Assembly (NCBI GenBank): GCA_902552185.1
Contig: CACDFZ010000002.1
Span: forward strand, 62,001 to 126,000
Direction: 5' to 3'
Origin: an uncultured Pelagibacteraceae bacterium
GTDB taxonomy: Bacteria; Pseudomonadota; Alphaproteobacteria; Pelagibacterales; Pelagibacteraceae
DNA length: 64,000 nt
In this document: piece by piece, positions 28,136 through 43,423 of the stretch
How positions within the stretch are numbered: the stretch's first letter is position 1
Layout of the letters: the number at the start of each line of letters is the position of its first letter
Position numbers and translations under genes: made by a program
Notes under the pieces: model-generated
Databases searched by the model: none
What the model was told of the DNA's origin: nothing
What the model saw: only the letters and a program-made list of their open reading frames with translations

Positions 28136-29524
28136 ATGAAGTATAGAAACGAGTTTGATAGTATAGGCAAAATTAAAGTACCTGGTGATAAGTATTGGGG
28201 TGCTTCAACTGAAAGATCTAATAAGTACTTTAACATTGGTGATTTTTTAGTAAGACCAATAGTTATACACTCTATCGCAATTATAAAAAAAGCTGCGGCT
28301 ATTGTTAATAAAAATAATGGTGATTTAGATACAAAAATTTCAAAATACATAGTTAAAGCATCGGAGGAAGTAATAAAGGGAAAATTAGACGATCATTTTC
28401 CTCTGAAAGTTTGGCAAACAGGATCTGGTACACAAACTAATATGAATGTGAATGAGGTTATTGCAAATAGAGCTATAGAAATGCTTGGAGGAAAACTTGG
28501 GGCAAAAAAACCTGTGCATCCAAATGACCACGTAAATAAATCACAATCAACTAATGATGTATTTCCCTCTGCTATGCACATTTCTATTGCAATAAAAACT
28601 AAACAAAAACTCTTGCCGTCATTAAAAATATTGGAGAAAGAGCTATTTAAAAAAGTAAAAGAATTTAAAAAAATCGTTAAAGTTGGAAGAACACATTTAC
28701 AAGATGCAACACCAATAACATTGGGGCAAGAATTTTCAGGATATCATGCGCAACTTAAAAAATGTATAAATAGGATTGAGAATGCTTTAGAAGAAATTTA
28801 TTATCTTGCTCAGGGCGGGACTGCAGTTGGAACTGGATTAAATACAAAAAAAAATTTTGACACCAAAATCATAAAAGAAATTTCAAAAATAACAAAATTA
28901 CCCTTTAAACCAGCCAAAAATAAATTTGCCGCTCTTGCAGCTCACGATGCGATTGTAAATTTTTCAGGTACAATGAATACTACAGCTGTCTGTTTAATGA
29001 AGATCGCTAACGACATTAGATTTCTTGGTTCAGGACCACGTGCAGGGTATGGAGAGTTGATATTACCATCCAATGAACCTGGTTCTTCAATTATGCCAGG
29101 AAAAGTTAACCCAACGCAGTCTGAAGCGGTTACTATGGTTTGCGTAAAAGTTATTGGTAACCACAATGGAATAACTATGGCAGGCTCTCATGGTCATTTT
29201 GAATTAAATGTTTTTAAACCTTTAATTATTCATAACATTCTTCAGTCTATTGAGATAATGGCGGACTCATCAAAAACTTTTGCTCATTATTGTATTAAGG
29301 GAATTAAAGCTGACAAAAAAAGAATCAAAAGCCTACTTGATAATTCTTTAATGATTGTTACAGCGCTAGCCCCTAAAATAGGTTACGACAATGCTGCCAA
29401 AATTGCTAAAACAGCACACAAAAATGGAACTACATTAAAAGAAGAAGTTTTGAAAACTAATCTTATTTCAGAAAAAGACTATGATAAGATTATGGATCCA
29501 ATTCAAATGACCAAGCCTAAATAA
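28136..29524 (+). CDS. fumC: Class II fumarate hydratase
   Basis: TCA-cycle enzyme converting fumarate to malate, iron-independent homotetramer. 462 residues, the normal length. Family landmarks: [18 protein letters not shown] (about 96-113), [20 protein letters not shown], and the fumarase/aspartase signature [15 protein letters not shown] (about 317-331) with the catalytic-loop Ser. The divergent gap to the MazG-like gene contains TATAAT-like sequences that could serve as promoter. Confidence 0.97.
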   Translation: MKYRNEFDSIGKIKVPGDKYWGASTERSNKYFNIGDFLVRPIVIHSIAIIKKAAAIVNKNNGDLDTKISKYIVKASEEVIKGKLDDHFPLKVWQTGSGTQTNMNVNEVIANRAIEMLGGKLGAKKPVHPNDHVNKSQSTNDVFPSAMHISIAIKTKQKLLPSLKILEKELFKKVKEFKKIVKVGRTHLQDATPITLGQEFSGYHAQLKKCINRIENALEEIYYLAQGGTAVGTGLNTKKNFDTKIIKEISKITKLPFKPAKNKFAALAAHDAIVNFSGTMNTTAVCLMKIANDIRFLGSGPRAGYGELILPSNEPGSSIMPGKVNPTQSEAVTMVCVKVIGNHNGITMAGSHGHFELNVFKPLIIHNILQSIEIMADSSKTFAHYCIKGIKADKKRIKSLLDNSLMIVTALAPKIGYDNAAKIAKTAHKNGTTLKEEVLKTNLISEKDYDKIMDPIQMTKPK

Positions 29525-29606
29525 GTTCTATTATACTTTTTAAGAAAGGTATTAAATATCATCTTTTTTATTATATTAAGTAGTGTATAAAAGTTAACAA
29601 GAAGTC

Positions 29607-31639
29607 ATGTCATCTGAAAAAAAATTATTAAACAACTTAAATGATGTTCAAAAAAAAGCTGTGCTAGATACAGAGGGACCAAACTTAATTGTTGCTGGTG
29701 CTGGATCTGGTAAAACCAGAGTTCTTACAACAAAACTAGCTTACATAATTAGTGAAAAAAGAGCATGGCCTAATCAAATCTTATGCGTGACTTTTACAAA
29801 TAAAGCGGCAAAAGAGATGCAGAATAGAGTTCTAGGATTTATTAAAGGAAAAAATAGCGCTGTTCCTTGGCTTGGTACATTTCACTCGATTAGTGTAAAA
29901 TTTTTAAGAAGGCACGCAGATGCGATTGGTTTTAAAAGTAATTTTACAATTCTAGATACGGATGACCAAAAGAAATTAATAAAAAAAATATGTGAAGCTG
30001 AAAATATAGATGCAAAAAAAATATCACCTCAATTTATTATCTCTTTTATAGATAATTGGAAAAATAAGGGATTAACCCATAAAGAAGTAAAAATTAATAA
30101 AAACAATTCTTTAGAGTCACAAATTTTAAAAGTTTATTCAATTTATCAGCAGAAAGCACAGGATTTAAATGCAATGGATTTTGGTGATTTAATTTTATTT
30201 ACAGTTAAACTGTTCGAGAATAACAATGATATTGCTGATATATATAGAAAAAATTTTAAGTATATTTTAGTTGACGAATATCAAGATACCAACTTTATTC
30301 AAAACAAATGGTTAAATTTATTAGTTAACTCCAAACAAAATATATGTTGTGTTGGAGACGATGATCAGTCGATTTATAGTTGGAGGGGAGCAGAAATTAA
30401 AAACTTTTTAACTTTTGATAAAATTTATCCAAATTGTAAAGTTTATAAGTTAGAGCAAAATTATCGATCTACGAAAAATATTTTAGAAACAGCATCCAGT
30501 TTAATTTCAAACAATAATAACAGAGTAGGAAAAAAACTTTGGTCCTCTGGAAATGATGGAGATCTAGTCAAATTAAATTGTTATGGCAGTGGAAAAGATG
30601 AGGCCACAGGAGTAAGTGATATTATTGAGAATAAAATTAAGAAAAAATACTCATTAAATAATGTAAGCATCCTTGTAAGAGCTATTTATCAAACCAGAGA
30701 ATTTGAAGAAAGATTTCTAAAAATCGGTTTAGGATATAGAGTTTTGGGCGGTATAAGATTTTATGAAAGGGCCGAAGTAAAGGATGCAATAAGCTATTTA
30801 AGAATTGTTAATCAAAAATTTGATGATTTAGCAATGGAAAGAGTAATTGGAGCGCCTAAAAAAGGTATCGGTGATGCTACTCTAAAAAAAATATACGAAT
30901 ACGGATCAAAAGAAAAATTATGTCTAGAAGACGCTATAATAAATTTAATCAAATTAGATCAATTTAAACCAAAAATAAAAAAAACATTTTCTCTTTTGAT
31001 TAAGATGATAGAGAAATGGCGGAATGATACAAAAAAAATCAAACATTATGACTTATTAAAATTGATTTTAGATGAATCGGGTTACTCATCTACATTAAAA
31101 AATAAAAAAGATTTAGAGAATGAAAATAGACTCGAAAACTTAAAAGAACTGTTAAGAGCGATGCAAGACTATGAAAATTTACAGGATTTTTTGGAACATG
31201 TGTCTTTAGCTACTTCAGCTGATCAAGAATGGGAAGGAGAAAAAGTAAATTTAATGACAATGCATGCAGCTAAAGGTTTAGAGTTCGATGTTGTTTTTTT
31301 ACCTGGCTGGGAAGAGGGTTTATTTCCTCATCAAAAATCCTTACAAGAAAAAGGTGATTTTGCTTTAGAAGAGGAGAGAAGATTGGCTTATGTAGGAATC
31401 ACAAGGGCAAAAAAAGAAGCTTTTTTATCTTTTGCAATGAGAAGGGCTTATCAAGGCGACTGGATGGATGCTGTGCCTTCTAGGTTTGTAAATGAATTGC
31501 CAGAAAATAATATAGAAAAAAATGAGGTAGTTGAAAAAGATAATGATGATGATTTTGATTTTAATCAAGACAATTCAATTGAATTAGGAGACGAATACAG
31601 AAGTCCTGGATGGAACAGGCTTAAAAAAAAATTAATAAA

Positions 31640-31652
<13 letters not shown>
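29607..31652 (+). CDS. uvrD: UvrD/PcrA/Rep-family DNA helicase
   Basis: SF1A 3'-5' helicase of 681 residues acting in repair and replication. Motifs in order: Q motif LNNLNDVQKKAV, Walker A VAGAGSGKTRVL (29-40), DEYQDTN (motif II), GDDDQSIYSWRGAE (motif III), LEQNYRST (motif IV), TMHAAKGLEFDVVFL (motif V) and VGITRAKKEA (motif VI). The C-terminal tail is acidic with a weak SPGWNRLKKKLIKW end, resembling the PcrA/UvrD RNA-polymerase-binding tail. Only one such helicase is in the window; UvrD versus Rep is not decided by sequence alone. It overlaps the aminopeptidase gene by 13 bases. Confidence 0.93.
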
Positions 31653-36219
<4,567 letters not shown>

Positions 36220-36265
36220 TTTTTATTCATATCAAAAAAATTATATTAGGTAAAATTTTGTTTTT

Positions 36266-37192
36266 TTAAATACTTGCTGTAAGTGGTTTTTTGAATGTTT
36301 CTTCAATTTGAGCTTTTTTAATAATTGATTTAGAGCCTATGAAAGACCAATTTGATTTATCTGAAAAAAATTTTATTAATAATTTATTTGTTAATGCATG
36401 TCCTCCTTGAGATGTGATAACATGGCCTAGTATTCTATTTCCAGACAGCATAAGATCACCAATACAATCTAAAATTTTATGGTAAACAAATTCATGTCTA
36501 TTTCTAAGACCATCTTCATTTAATATTTCATTGTCTTTAACTACTATTGCGTTTTCTAATGAGCCACCTTTAGCTAAACCTTTGCTTTTAATATAATCAA
36601 TATCTTCATAAAGACAAAATGTTCTAGAATTATAAATGTCTGTTAATTTATCTTGACTTAATTGAAATTTTTTTCTTCTCGTTCTTATTAATGGATTTTT
36701 ATAAATAATTTCAAAATCTATTATTAAATCATTTTCTGCAGGTTCAATTGAAATAAATTTTTCACCTTCTTTAACTTCTACTTTTTTTTCAACCTTAATA
36801 AATTGTCTTTGTGTTTTTTGCTCTTTGATCCCAGCTGATCTTATAGCTTCAACGAAATCACTTGCAGAGCCGTCCAGTATTGGAATTTCTGACGCGTTTA
36901 CCTCAACTATAGCATTGTCTATGCCTTCTCCAAAAAATGCTGCCATTAGATGCTCCACAGTCGAAACAGAAATACCATTTGTGTTTGCTATTTTCGTGCA
37001 TAATATCGGTTCAATTACATTATTAAAATTTGCAGGAATTAAATCATTTTTATCAATATCGACCCTACAAAATTTAATTCCAAAATTTTCAGGTGCTGGT
37101 TTAATTATCAATTCAGCGTTTACCCCGTTGTGTAAACCTACGCCATTTAATTTAATTGGTTTGTTAATTGTTTTTTGATTAGTTGCTAACAT
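36266..37192 (-). CDS. lpxC: UDP-3-O-acyl-N-acetylglucosamine deacetylase
   Basis: Zinc deacetylase of the committed step of lipid A synthesis. 308 residues, normal length. Zinc ligand His81 is in STVEHLMAAFFGEG; the HKILDCIGDL stretch supplies the second His and the Asp, and GHVITSQGGHALTNKL carries the catalytic His region. Its presence shows that this organism makes lipid A. It follows ftsA with a 65-base gap, the normal end of an alphaproteobacterial dcw cluster except that ftsZ is absent between them. Confidence 0.97.
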   Translation of the reverse strand: MLATNQKTINKPIKLNGVGLHNGVNAELIIKPAPENFGIKFCRVDIDKNDLIPANFNNVIEPILCTKIANTNGISVSTVEHLMAAFFGEGIDNAIVEVNASEIPILDGSASDFVEAIRSAGIKEQKTQRQFIKVEKKVEVKEGEKFISIEPAENDLIIDFEIIYKNPLIRTRRKKFQLSQDKLTDIYNSRTFCLYEDIDYIKSKGLAKGGSLENAIVVKDNEILNEDGLRNRHEFVYHKILDCIGDLMLSGNRILGHVITSQGGHALTNKLLIKFFSDKSNWSFIGSKSIIKKAQIEETFKKPLTASI

Positions 37193-37257
37193 CTCAGTAC
37201 GTATATTAAATTAGATAGATATTCTTAAAACAAATTATGTTTCAATAAATAACACTT

Positions 37258-38448
37258 TTATTCGAATAGACCAGAAAAAATCCGCGAAATTAGTGATTTT
37301 TTTTTATTTACGAAAGGTATTGCTTCTTTAGCCCACCCTTTAGACAGAAGTTGGCCAAAAATTTTAATGGACTCTAAAGGATCCTCTTCCTTAGGTTTGA
37401 GAATATTAAATTTATATTTTTTAAAATTATTTTTAAAAATAAAATGAAATTTATTAAAAACATTTTTATCCTCGAATTCAAAATACAAGTCGACCTCTTT
37501 ATCTTTCAAATCATATAAGTTTTTATTTTTATTGAATATGATATTAATTATTTCCTCTATTCTCGCAGAAGAAATTTCCATTATGTGATTTAGACTGATT
37601 TTTCTATAACTATTTTCCGCAAAATATTTTTTATCTACATATAGATTTTTATCTGAAATTTCAAAACTAGTTTCTGAAATTATTTTTTGAATAGTGGAAA
37701 TTTCAAGAGAACAAACCTTTGATATATCTTTAAGTATAATATCTGATCCAAAATTAAATTTTTGGAAAAAACAAAAAGCAGACTCAAAAAAAAATGATAG
37801 GGTTGACTCACTTTTACCAATTTTAATTTTTATGAAAGTATCATTTTTAAAATTATTAATGATTTTTATACCATCAGAGAAATTTTTAAGAATTATCTTA
37901 TTTATACCCAAGTTGCATTTATTAAATAAAGTTTTTAAATTTTTCAGTTCATTATTTTTTATCAAGAAAAAGGTTAGCTGATGAGAATAAAAATCACCAT
38001 ATAGACCGATAGGTAAATTTTTAATTTGTTTGTTATCTAATAAGTATTTCGTATTGAAAAGATGAATTATCGTTTTATCTTTTTCAGATTCTAATAATTT
38101 TGATTTAACATCATTTAAAATATATGAAATATCGTCAGATAATATTTGATTTCCATTTAGTTTTTTAAAGCCACTTATATTAATGCAATCAAAATCAGTT
38201 TGATTAATTATTATATTAATTTCAGAAAAAAGAAGGTTAGATTTATTTTCAATTTTCTTCACTACTTTTTTTAAGTTTTCTACTGTAGTTTCTAAATTTC
38301 TTACTTTCCCATTGTTAAAGCCTGAAGGTGAATATGATTCATGCTCTATAATTTTAAAGTTAAGCTCATCGTCGTATTCGCCAATAGCAATTAAAAAGCT
38401 TTTATCATTAATTTCTATATAAAGATTTTTTTTTTTCAATTTATTCAT
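37258..38448 (-). CDS. ftsA: Highly divergent FtsA-like divisome protein
   Basis: Assigned mainly by position (after ftsQ, before lpxC) and by the C-terminal amphipathic helix KKSLISRIFSGLFE (383-396), the membrane anchor of FtsA. The actin-fold outline is faintly visible: N-terminal NLYIEINDKSFLIAIGE (8-24) and a central FIKIKIGKSESTLSFFF (205-221) aligned with the phosphate-2 motif, then FNFGSDIILKDISKV (231-245). However, the ATP-binding residues are altered: the conserved Asp of DIGGGT reads Lys, and the glycine-rich adenosine motif is not visible. At 396 residues the length is near normal. It probably tethers FtsZ to the membrane but may not bind ATP. Confidence 0.75.
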   Translation of the reverse strand: MNKLKKKNLYIEINDKSFLIAIGEYDDELNFKIIEHESYSPSGFNNGKVRNLETTVENLKKVVKKIENKSNLLFSEINIIINQTDFDCINISGFKKLNGNQILSDDISYILNDVKSKLLESEKDKTIIHLFNTKYLLDNKQIKNLPIGLYGDFYSHQLTFFLIKNNELKNLKTLFNKCNLGINKIILKNFSDGIKIINNFKNDTFIKIKIGKSESTLSFFFESAFCFFQKFNFGSDIILKDISKVCSLEISTIQKIISETSFEISDKNLYVDKKYFAENSYRKISLNHIMEISSARIEEIINIIFNKNKNLYDLKDKEVDLYFEFEDKNVFNKFHFIFKNNFKKYKFNILKPKEEDPLESIKIFGQLLSKGWAKEAIPFVNKKKSLISRIFSGLFE

Positions 38449-38449
38449 T

Positions 38450-39118
38450 TCATTTTAAAATGAGTTGATCTTTAATTCTATAATCAAAAATTGTATATTT
38501 TTCAAAATTAATCTTTTGGTATATATCCATAAAATTTTTTAAACTAATGTCAAAATTCTTTACAGGTAATTTAATTACAACTTTATTTTTCAATAAAATA
38601 TCCCATCTTCCTAAGTCGAAATAATAAAATGACTTAATTTTAGATATTGGAAAATTAATTTTCATTAAAATAGAATAAATTTTAAGAAAATTTTTTTGCT
38701 TACCAAAAATATTAGGTAATTTTTCCAAATCTTTATTTTCAAAAAACTTAATTTTTTCCCCATCCCTAGTTAAATAATATTTTTCTCGTTTGTCATTAAG
38801 TATTGCTACTGCCTCTTTTTCATTGATAATAATTTGAAGCTTGGACGGGAAAATTTTTTTAAATTTCAGATAACTTATAAAATCATTATCATTTAATATT
38901 TTTTGAATTTTAATTTCATCTAAAATAAATAAACTTGAACCAAATAGTTCATTAAAAAATTGATTTTCTATTTTTTTTTTTTCGAGAAATTTAAGATTTT
39001 TAACTTCTATTTGTTTAATCTTAAAAAACTGAAATCCTAAATTTAAATTATTAGGATTAAATGTTGTAAGCATTATAATTAATAGAATTAATGATAAAAC
39101 GGTTACGGTCTTTTTCAT
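38450..39118 (-). CDS. ftsQ: Cell-division protein FtsQ (POTRA type)
   Basis: Bitopic divisome protein of 222 residues, short for the family. One membrane helix (about 4-20), then a POTRA domain (FFKIKQIEVKNLKFLEKKKIENQF, in which the strand-helix pattern is visible) and an FtsQ/DivIB domain (LKIIINEKEAVAILN-type: KLQIIINEKEAVAILND, YLTRDGEKI). FtsQ links FtsB/FtsL to the Z ring. It overlaps ddl by 4 bases and is 2 bases from ftsA. The very low similarity outside the motifs is usual for FtsQ. Confidence 0.85.
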   Translation of the reverse strand: MKKTVTVLSLILLIIMLTTFNPNNLNLGFQFFKIKQIEVKNLKFLEKKKIENQFFNELFGSSLFILDEIKIQKILNDNDFISYLKFKKIFPSKLQIIINEKEAVAILNDKREKYYLTRDGEKIKFFENKDLEKLPNIFGKQKNFLKIYSILMKINFPISKIKSFYYFDLGRWDILLKNKVVIKLPVKNFDISLKNFMDIYQKINFEKYTIFDYRIKDQLILK

Positions 39119-40044
39119 TTATTTAAACTTGCATCTAAAATTAATTTTTGAATAAGTTTTTTAAATGAAATTTTCTTGTAACTAGCTATTTCTGGAACCA
39201 AAGATAAATCTGTCATGCCTGGCTGAGTATTAATTTCCAACAGATAAAATTTATTATTATTAAATTTAAAATCTGATCTCGTCACCCCTCGACACCCTAG
39301 AATTTTATGCGTTCTTTGTGCGATTTTTAATACTTCATAATATTTTTTTTGGGGAATATTAGCTGGCATTATATGATCGGTTTTAGCCGATTTTGTGTAT
39401 TTGGCTTTGTAATCATAAAACTTTCTTTTTGGTTTTAATTCAATAGCTCCTAATGCTTTACCATTTAAAACTGCAACTTGAATTTCTTGCCCGCCAATAA
39501 AGTTCTCTATTATCAATGTATCGTAAGTATTTAATAGAATATTTATATTTTTTTTTAAAGAAATAAAATTTTTACAAATTTTAACGCCAATACTTGATCC
39601 CTCGTTGTTTGGTTTGATTACCATTGGATATTCTAATTTTTTTATTTTTATAGCTCTTTTTAAATTTTTAAAAACATAGTTCCTTTTGTTTATAACCTCG
39701 TACTTTGGAGTTGTAATTTTATGTTTAACAAAAATTTTTTTTGATATTAATTTATTCATTGCGTTCATAGAAGATAACACCCCTGAATGAGTATAGGGAA
39801 TCTTAGAATATTCAAAAAAACTTTGTGCATAACCATCTTCGCCCTCTTCTCCATGAAGTGCATTAAAAATTATGTCTGAATTACTTTTTTTAATATCGAA
39901 AAATGATTTTTTTTTTGGATCAAATATATTTACCTTATAACCTAATTTTTTTATAGCGACTATACAAGCCTTTCCTGTTTTTAAACTTATTTCTCGTTCC
40001 CTTGAATTCCCGCCTAAAACTACTAAAATTTTTTTTTTAACCAT
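39115..40044 (-). CDS. ddl: D-alanine--D-alanine ligase
   Basis: ATP-grasp enzyme joining two D-alanines for the peptidoglycan stem. With the ATG at 40044 (MVKKKILVVLGG) it has 309 residues; a GTG at 40059 would add five. The ATG overlaps the murB stop (ATGGTTAA), the coupling style used elsewhere in this cluster, so I prefer it. Motifs: GGNSREREISLKTG (substrate loop), NALHGEEGEDGY, PYTHSGVLSS, VIKPNNEGSSIGV (ATP) and the metal-binding LLEINTQPGMT. Confidence 0.95.
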   Translation of the reverse strand: MVKKKILVVLGGNSREREISLKTGKACIVAIKKLGYKVNIFDPKKKSFFDIKKSNSDIIFNALHGEEGEDGYAQSFFEYSKIPYTHSGVLSSMNAMNKLISKKIFVKHKITTPKYEVINKRNYVFKNLKRAIKIKKLEYPMVIKPNNEGSSIGVKICKNFISLKKNINILLNTYDTLIIENFIGGQEIQVAVLNGKALGAIELKPKRKFYDYKAKYTKSAKTDHIMPANIPQKKYYEVLKIAQRTHKILGCRGVTRSDFKFNNNKFYLLEINTQPGMTDLSLVPEIASYKKISFKKLIQKLILDASLNK

Positions 40045-40951
40045 TGTTATTTGTTTCACCTATTATTTTAAGCTCTAATTCTAATTTAACATTATGTTTT
40101 TGGAATACTTTTTGTCTTACTGACTCAATTAATTTTTCAATATCTTTGGACGATGCTCCTCCCTCATTCACAAAAAAATTACAATGTTTTTTTGATATAC
40201 TTGCTTTACCAAATGATAAAAGGTTGCAGTTAGAGTCTTTAATCAACTCCCACGCTTTTTTATCTTTTGGATTTTTAAAAGTACTACCACAAGTTTTAAT
40301 TTGGCTTGGTTGAGAATTTTTTTTATTTTTAACATAATTTTTAATTTTTTCATTAATCAAACTTTTATCACCGGCTTTTGCATGGAGTTTGGCTGAAAGA
40401 ATTATTAAATTTTGAGGCAAATTAGTGCCTCGATAACCAAATTTGATTTGATCCCTTTTAAATTCTTTTAAATTACAATTAAAATCTATTGTTTTAATTG
40501 AAATCAGTATATTGGAGATTTCATCCCCATAACATCCGCTATTCATTATTATTGCGCCACCTATTGAGCCTGGAATACAGGATAAAAATTCAAAATTAGC
40601 AATCGAATGATCAGCAGCAAATCTAGATAAAGTTTTATCTAAAGTTCCGGCTCCTACTTCCAAAATATTTTTCTCAACTCTATTAATATATGAAAATTTA
40701 GGACTTAATTTTATTACTACTCCATTAAAACCGCCATCTCTAACTAAAGTATTAGATCCAGCGCCTAGGCATATTATTTTATGAAGATTTTTAATAGTTC
40801 TCAAAAAGTCTATTAACTGTTCAATGCTATCTGGTTTAAAAAAAATTTCTGCTGGGCCGCCAAGATTAAACCAACTATATTTGGATAAGTTTTCTTTAAA
40901 AGATATATTTTTTCCAAATTTAACTAATAGTTTATTCTTTTCTAATTTCAT
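40037..40951 (-). CDS. murB: UDP-N-acetylenolpyruvoylglucosamine reductase
   Basis: FAD- and NADPH-dependent enzyme completing UDP-N-acetylmuramic acid. 304 residues, the type II-like short form. FAD-binding: YSWFNLGGPAEIF, LGAGSNTLVRDGG, CIPGSIGGAIIMNSGCYG; C-terminal CGSTFKNP with the catalytic Ser and HCNFFVNEGGAS near the end. It overlaps murC by 4 bases and ddl by 8. Confidence 0.97.
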   Translation of the reverse strand: MKLEKNKLLVKFGKNISFKENLSKYSWFNLGGPAEIFFKPDSIEQLIDFLRTIKNLHKIICLGAGSNTLVRDGGFNGVVIKLSPKFSYINRVEKNILEVGAGTLDKTLSRFAADHSIANFEFLSCIPGSIGGAIIMNSGCYGDEISNILISIKTIDFNCNLKEFKRDQIKFGYRGTNLPQNLIILSAKLHAKAGDKSLINEKIKNYVKNKKNSQPSQIKTCGSTFKNPKDKKAWELIKDSNCNLLSFGKASISKKHCNFFVNEGGASSKDIEKLIESVRQKVFQKHNVKLELELKIIGETNNNG

Positions 40952-42342
40952 AATGATAATTTTAAATTTCTCATCCAGTTTGATATTGATCCAGCCCCCA
41001 TACCAATAATGATTTCATTTTTAATTAAATTTTTTTTGAAAAAATTTTTAAAATCCTTTTCATTTTTAATGATGATAACTTCAACGCTGGAATTAAGAGA
41101 AATCATTTTACCAAACTTTACCAGATCAAACTTATTTACCATTTTTTCACCAGCAGAATAAATAGGACATAAAATAACTCTATCTGAAAATTTAAATGAT
41201 TTTGAGAATTTTTTTTTTAACAAATTCACCCGACTAAATCTATGAGGTTGAAATACTGAGGTGATTTTTTTTTTATTAGCAACTTTTTTTATTCCCTCCA
41301 GAACAGAATAAATTTCTGTTGGATGATGGGCATAATCATCGTAAAATTCATTTTCATTTTTTTCAAATATTTTTGTCATTCTTCTTTGAACTCCTGTGAA
41401 ATTAAGCAAGGCACTTTTAATTGTCTCTATTTTAATACCTAAATTTAGGCATACACTAATAGCAGCTACAGAATTTAATATGTTGTGTTTGCCAATTAGA
41501 TTTACAATTATATTTTTAAAAACCTTTTTTTTCCCTAAAAAATTTTTTACATTTAAATCAAATTTACAGTTTTTATTATTATATTTTGGTTTTATAATTT
41601 GATAATCCGCAGATGAAGCAAAGCCATAAGTTAAAATATTTTTTGTTTTGATTTTTTTTTGGATTTTTTTTATATTTTTATCATCTATGCATATAATACA
41701 TTTACCTATTGGGGGAGTTTTGTTTATAAAGTGTAAAAAACTATCCTCTAGATTTTTATAATTTTTGTAATAATCCATATGCTCGTAATCAATATTTGTT
41801 ACTATAGAATAATTAATAGGAAGTTTTAGGAAACTTCCGTCTGACTCGTCCGCTTCTAGAACGGCCCATTCACCCTTTCCATGTTTTGCATTATTTTTAA
41901 TAGAATTAATTACACCGCCATTTATTATTGTTGGATCTAATTTAGACTTTAATAGTATTTTTGAAACTAACGATGTGGTTGTTGTTTTTCCATGTGAGCC
42001 AGAAATAATTATATTTTTTTTTAATGAAACAATGTTAGCAAGCACATCTACTCTCTCATAAATTGGTAATTTTCTTTTTTTTGCCTCTTTAACTTCTTGG
42101 TTATTGCTTTTAATTGCTGATGACTTAACCAAAATAGTTGCGTCTTTTATATTTTTTTTCTTCTGACTAAGAAAAAACTTAATTCCCAATCTTTTGCAAT
42201 TCTCAATATTTTTATTCATGCTGATATCACTTCCTTGAACTTTAAAACCCATTATTTTCATAATTTGGGCAAGCCCGCTCATACCAATACCGCCCATTCC
42301 AATAAAGTGTATAATTTCTTTTTGACCAATATTAATTTTCAT
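40948..42342 (-). CDS. murC: UDP-N-acetylmuramate--L-alanine ligase
   Basis: Adds L-alanine to UDP-MurNAc. 464 residues in the three-domain Mur-ligase layout: N-terminal IHFIGMGGIGMSGLAQI (UDP binding), ATP loop IISGSHGKTTTTSLV, EADESDGSFL, and C-terminal YDDYAHHPTEIYSVL and FQPHRFSR. Normal length and order. It overlaps murG by 11 bases. Confidence 0.97.
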   Translation of the reverse strand: MKINIGQKEIIHFIGMGGIGMSGLAQIMKIMGFKVQGSDISMNKNIENCKRLGIKFFLSQKKKNIKDATILVKSSAIKSNNQEVKEAKKRKLPIYERVDVLANIVSLKKNIIISGSHGKTTTTSLVSKILLKSKLDPTIINGGVINSIKNNAKHGKGEWAVLEADESDGSFLKLPINYSIVTNIDYEHMDYYKNYKNLEDSFLHFINKTPPIGKCIICIDDKNIKKIQKKIKTKNILTYGFASSADYQIIKPKYNNKNCKFDLNVKNFLGKKKVFKNIIVNLIGKHNILNSVAAISVCLNLGIKIETIKSALLNFTGVQRRMTKIFEKNENEFYDDYAHHPTEIYSVLEGIKKVANKKKITSVFQPHRFSRVNLLKKKFSKSFKFSDRVILCPIYSAGEKMVNKFDLVKFGKMISLNSSVEVIIIKNEKDFKNFFKKNLIKNEIIIGMGAGSISNWMRNLKLSL

Positions 42343-43423
42343 AAAAAAGTTCTGTTATTTCTCTTCTAATAATTGCAAATACATTCTTATCAGAGTGCTT
42401 CTTCTGATTTGATTCAATCGACTTTAACATTGATTTATCGTTATGTATTGATTGAAGTAAATCAAATAGACCAATATCTATATCTTTTTCTTCTAACATA
42501 ATACCAAAACCTTTTTCACTAAAATATTGAGCATTTTTTAATTGATGATTCTCTGATGATGATGCAAGCGGTATTGAAATGAAAGGAATTTTACAATTCA
42601 ACAACTCAGCTAAAGCAGAGGAGCCTGCTCTCGTAATGACTAAATTTGCCAAATTATAATATTTAATAATATCAAAAGTAAAATTAAAAAGTTCGTAGCT
42701 TAAATTATTATTATTATATTTTTGTTGTAATTCAATTTTTTGCTCACTCAAACATTGTTGGTAAATTTTAAGATTTATTTTATTTTTTTTACATTTTATG
42801 AATATATCTGGTAATTTTTCAGCAAAAACCTTCGCGGCCTGACTTCCGCCTAAGACTAATATATTCAATTTTTTAAGTGTTTCATCTTTACTGGTTATTG
42901 AATAATTAAGAATATTTTCTCTTAAAATATTTCCTATGATTATAGTTTTACTTTTATATTTTATATTTATTCCTTGAATATCTTCATAAGAAACAAAGAT
43001 TTTTTTTGCAAAAGGTGTCAAATATCTGTTAGCTTTTCCAATTAATAGATTATTTTCATAAATCACAAACGGAATTCTTAGTATCACGCCTGCTAAACAG
43101 ACTGGAAAAGAAGCATAACCACCCATTCCAAATATAAATTTAGGTTTTTTTTTGATAAGAAAAAATAATGAGTTAAAAATAGCTAATATTATTTTTAAAA
43201 TTGATACTAGTATATTTTTTTTATTTAGGGTCGAACTATTAATTAAAAATGTTTTTTGAAAATATTTTTCATCAATAAATTTTAAACCTCTTTTGTCAGT
43301 AGTAATAATCGAATTAAATCCATTTTTATTAAAAAAATCAGCTAAACTTACAGCAGGAAAAATATGTCCACCAGTGCCTCCTGTTGCTATAATTATATTC
43401 CCCTTTAAATCACTCATTTTCAA
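42332..43423 (-). CDS. murG: Lipid II-forming N-acetylglucosaminyltransferase MurG
   Basis: GT-B enzyme that adds GlcNAc to lipid I at the inner face of the membrane. 363 residues. N-terminal G loop IIATGGTGGHIFPAVSLA (residues 11-28), the membrane-contacting GMGGYASFPVCLAG, the second-domain ILVLGGSQAAKVF and VITRAGSSALAELL, with FISIPLASSSENHQ close behind. The start overlaps ftsW by 14 bases. Confidence 0.97.
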   Translation of the reverse strand: MKMSDLKGNIIIATGGTGGHIFPAVSLADFFNKNGFNSIITTDKRGLKFIDEKYFQKTFLINSSTLNKKNILVSILKIILAIFNSLFFLIKKKPKFIFGMGGYASFPVCLAGVILRIPFVIYENNLLIGKANRYLTPFAKKIFVSYEDIQGINIKYKSKTIIIGNILRENILNYSITSKDETLKKLNILVLGGSQAAKVFAEKLPDIFIKCKKNKINLKIYQQCLSEQKIELQQKYNNNNLSYELFNFTFDIIKYYNLANLVITRAGSSALAELLNCKIPFISIPLASSSENHQLKNAQYFSEKGFGIMLEEKDIDIGLFDLLQSIHNDKSMLKSIESNQKKHSDKNVFAIIRREITELFYEN

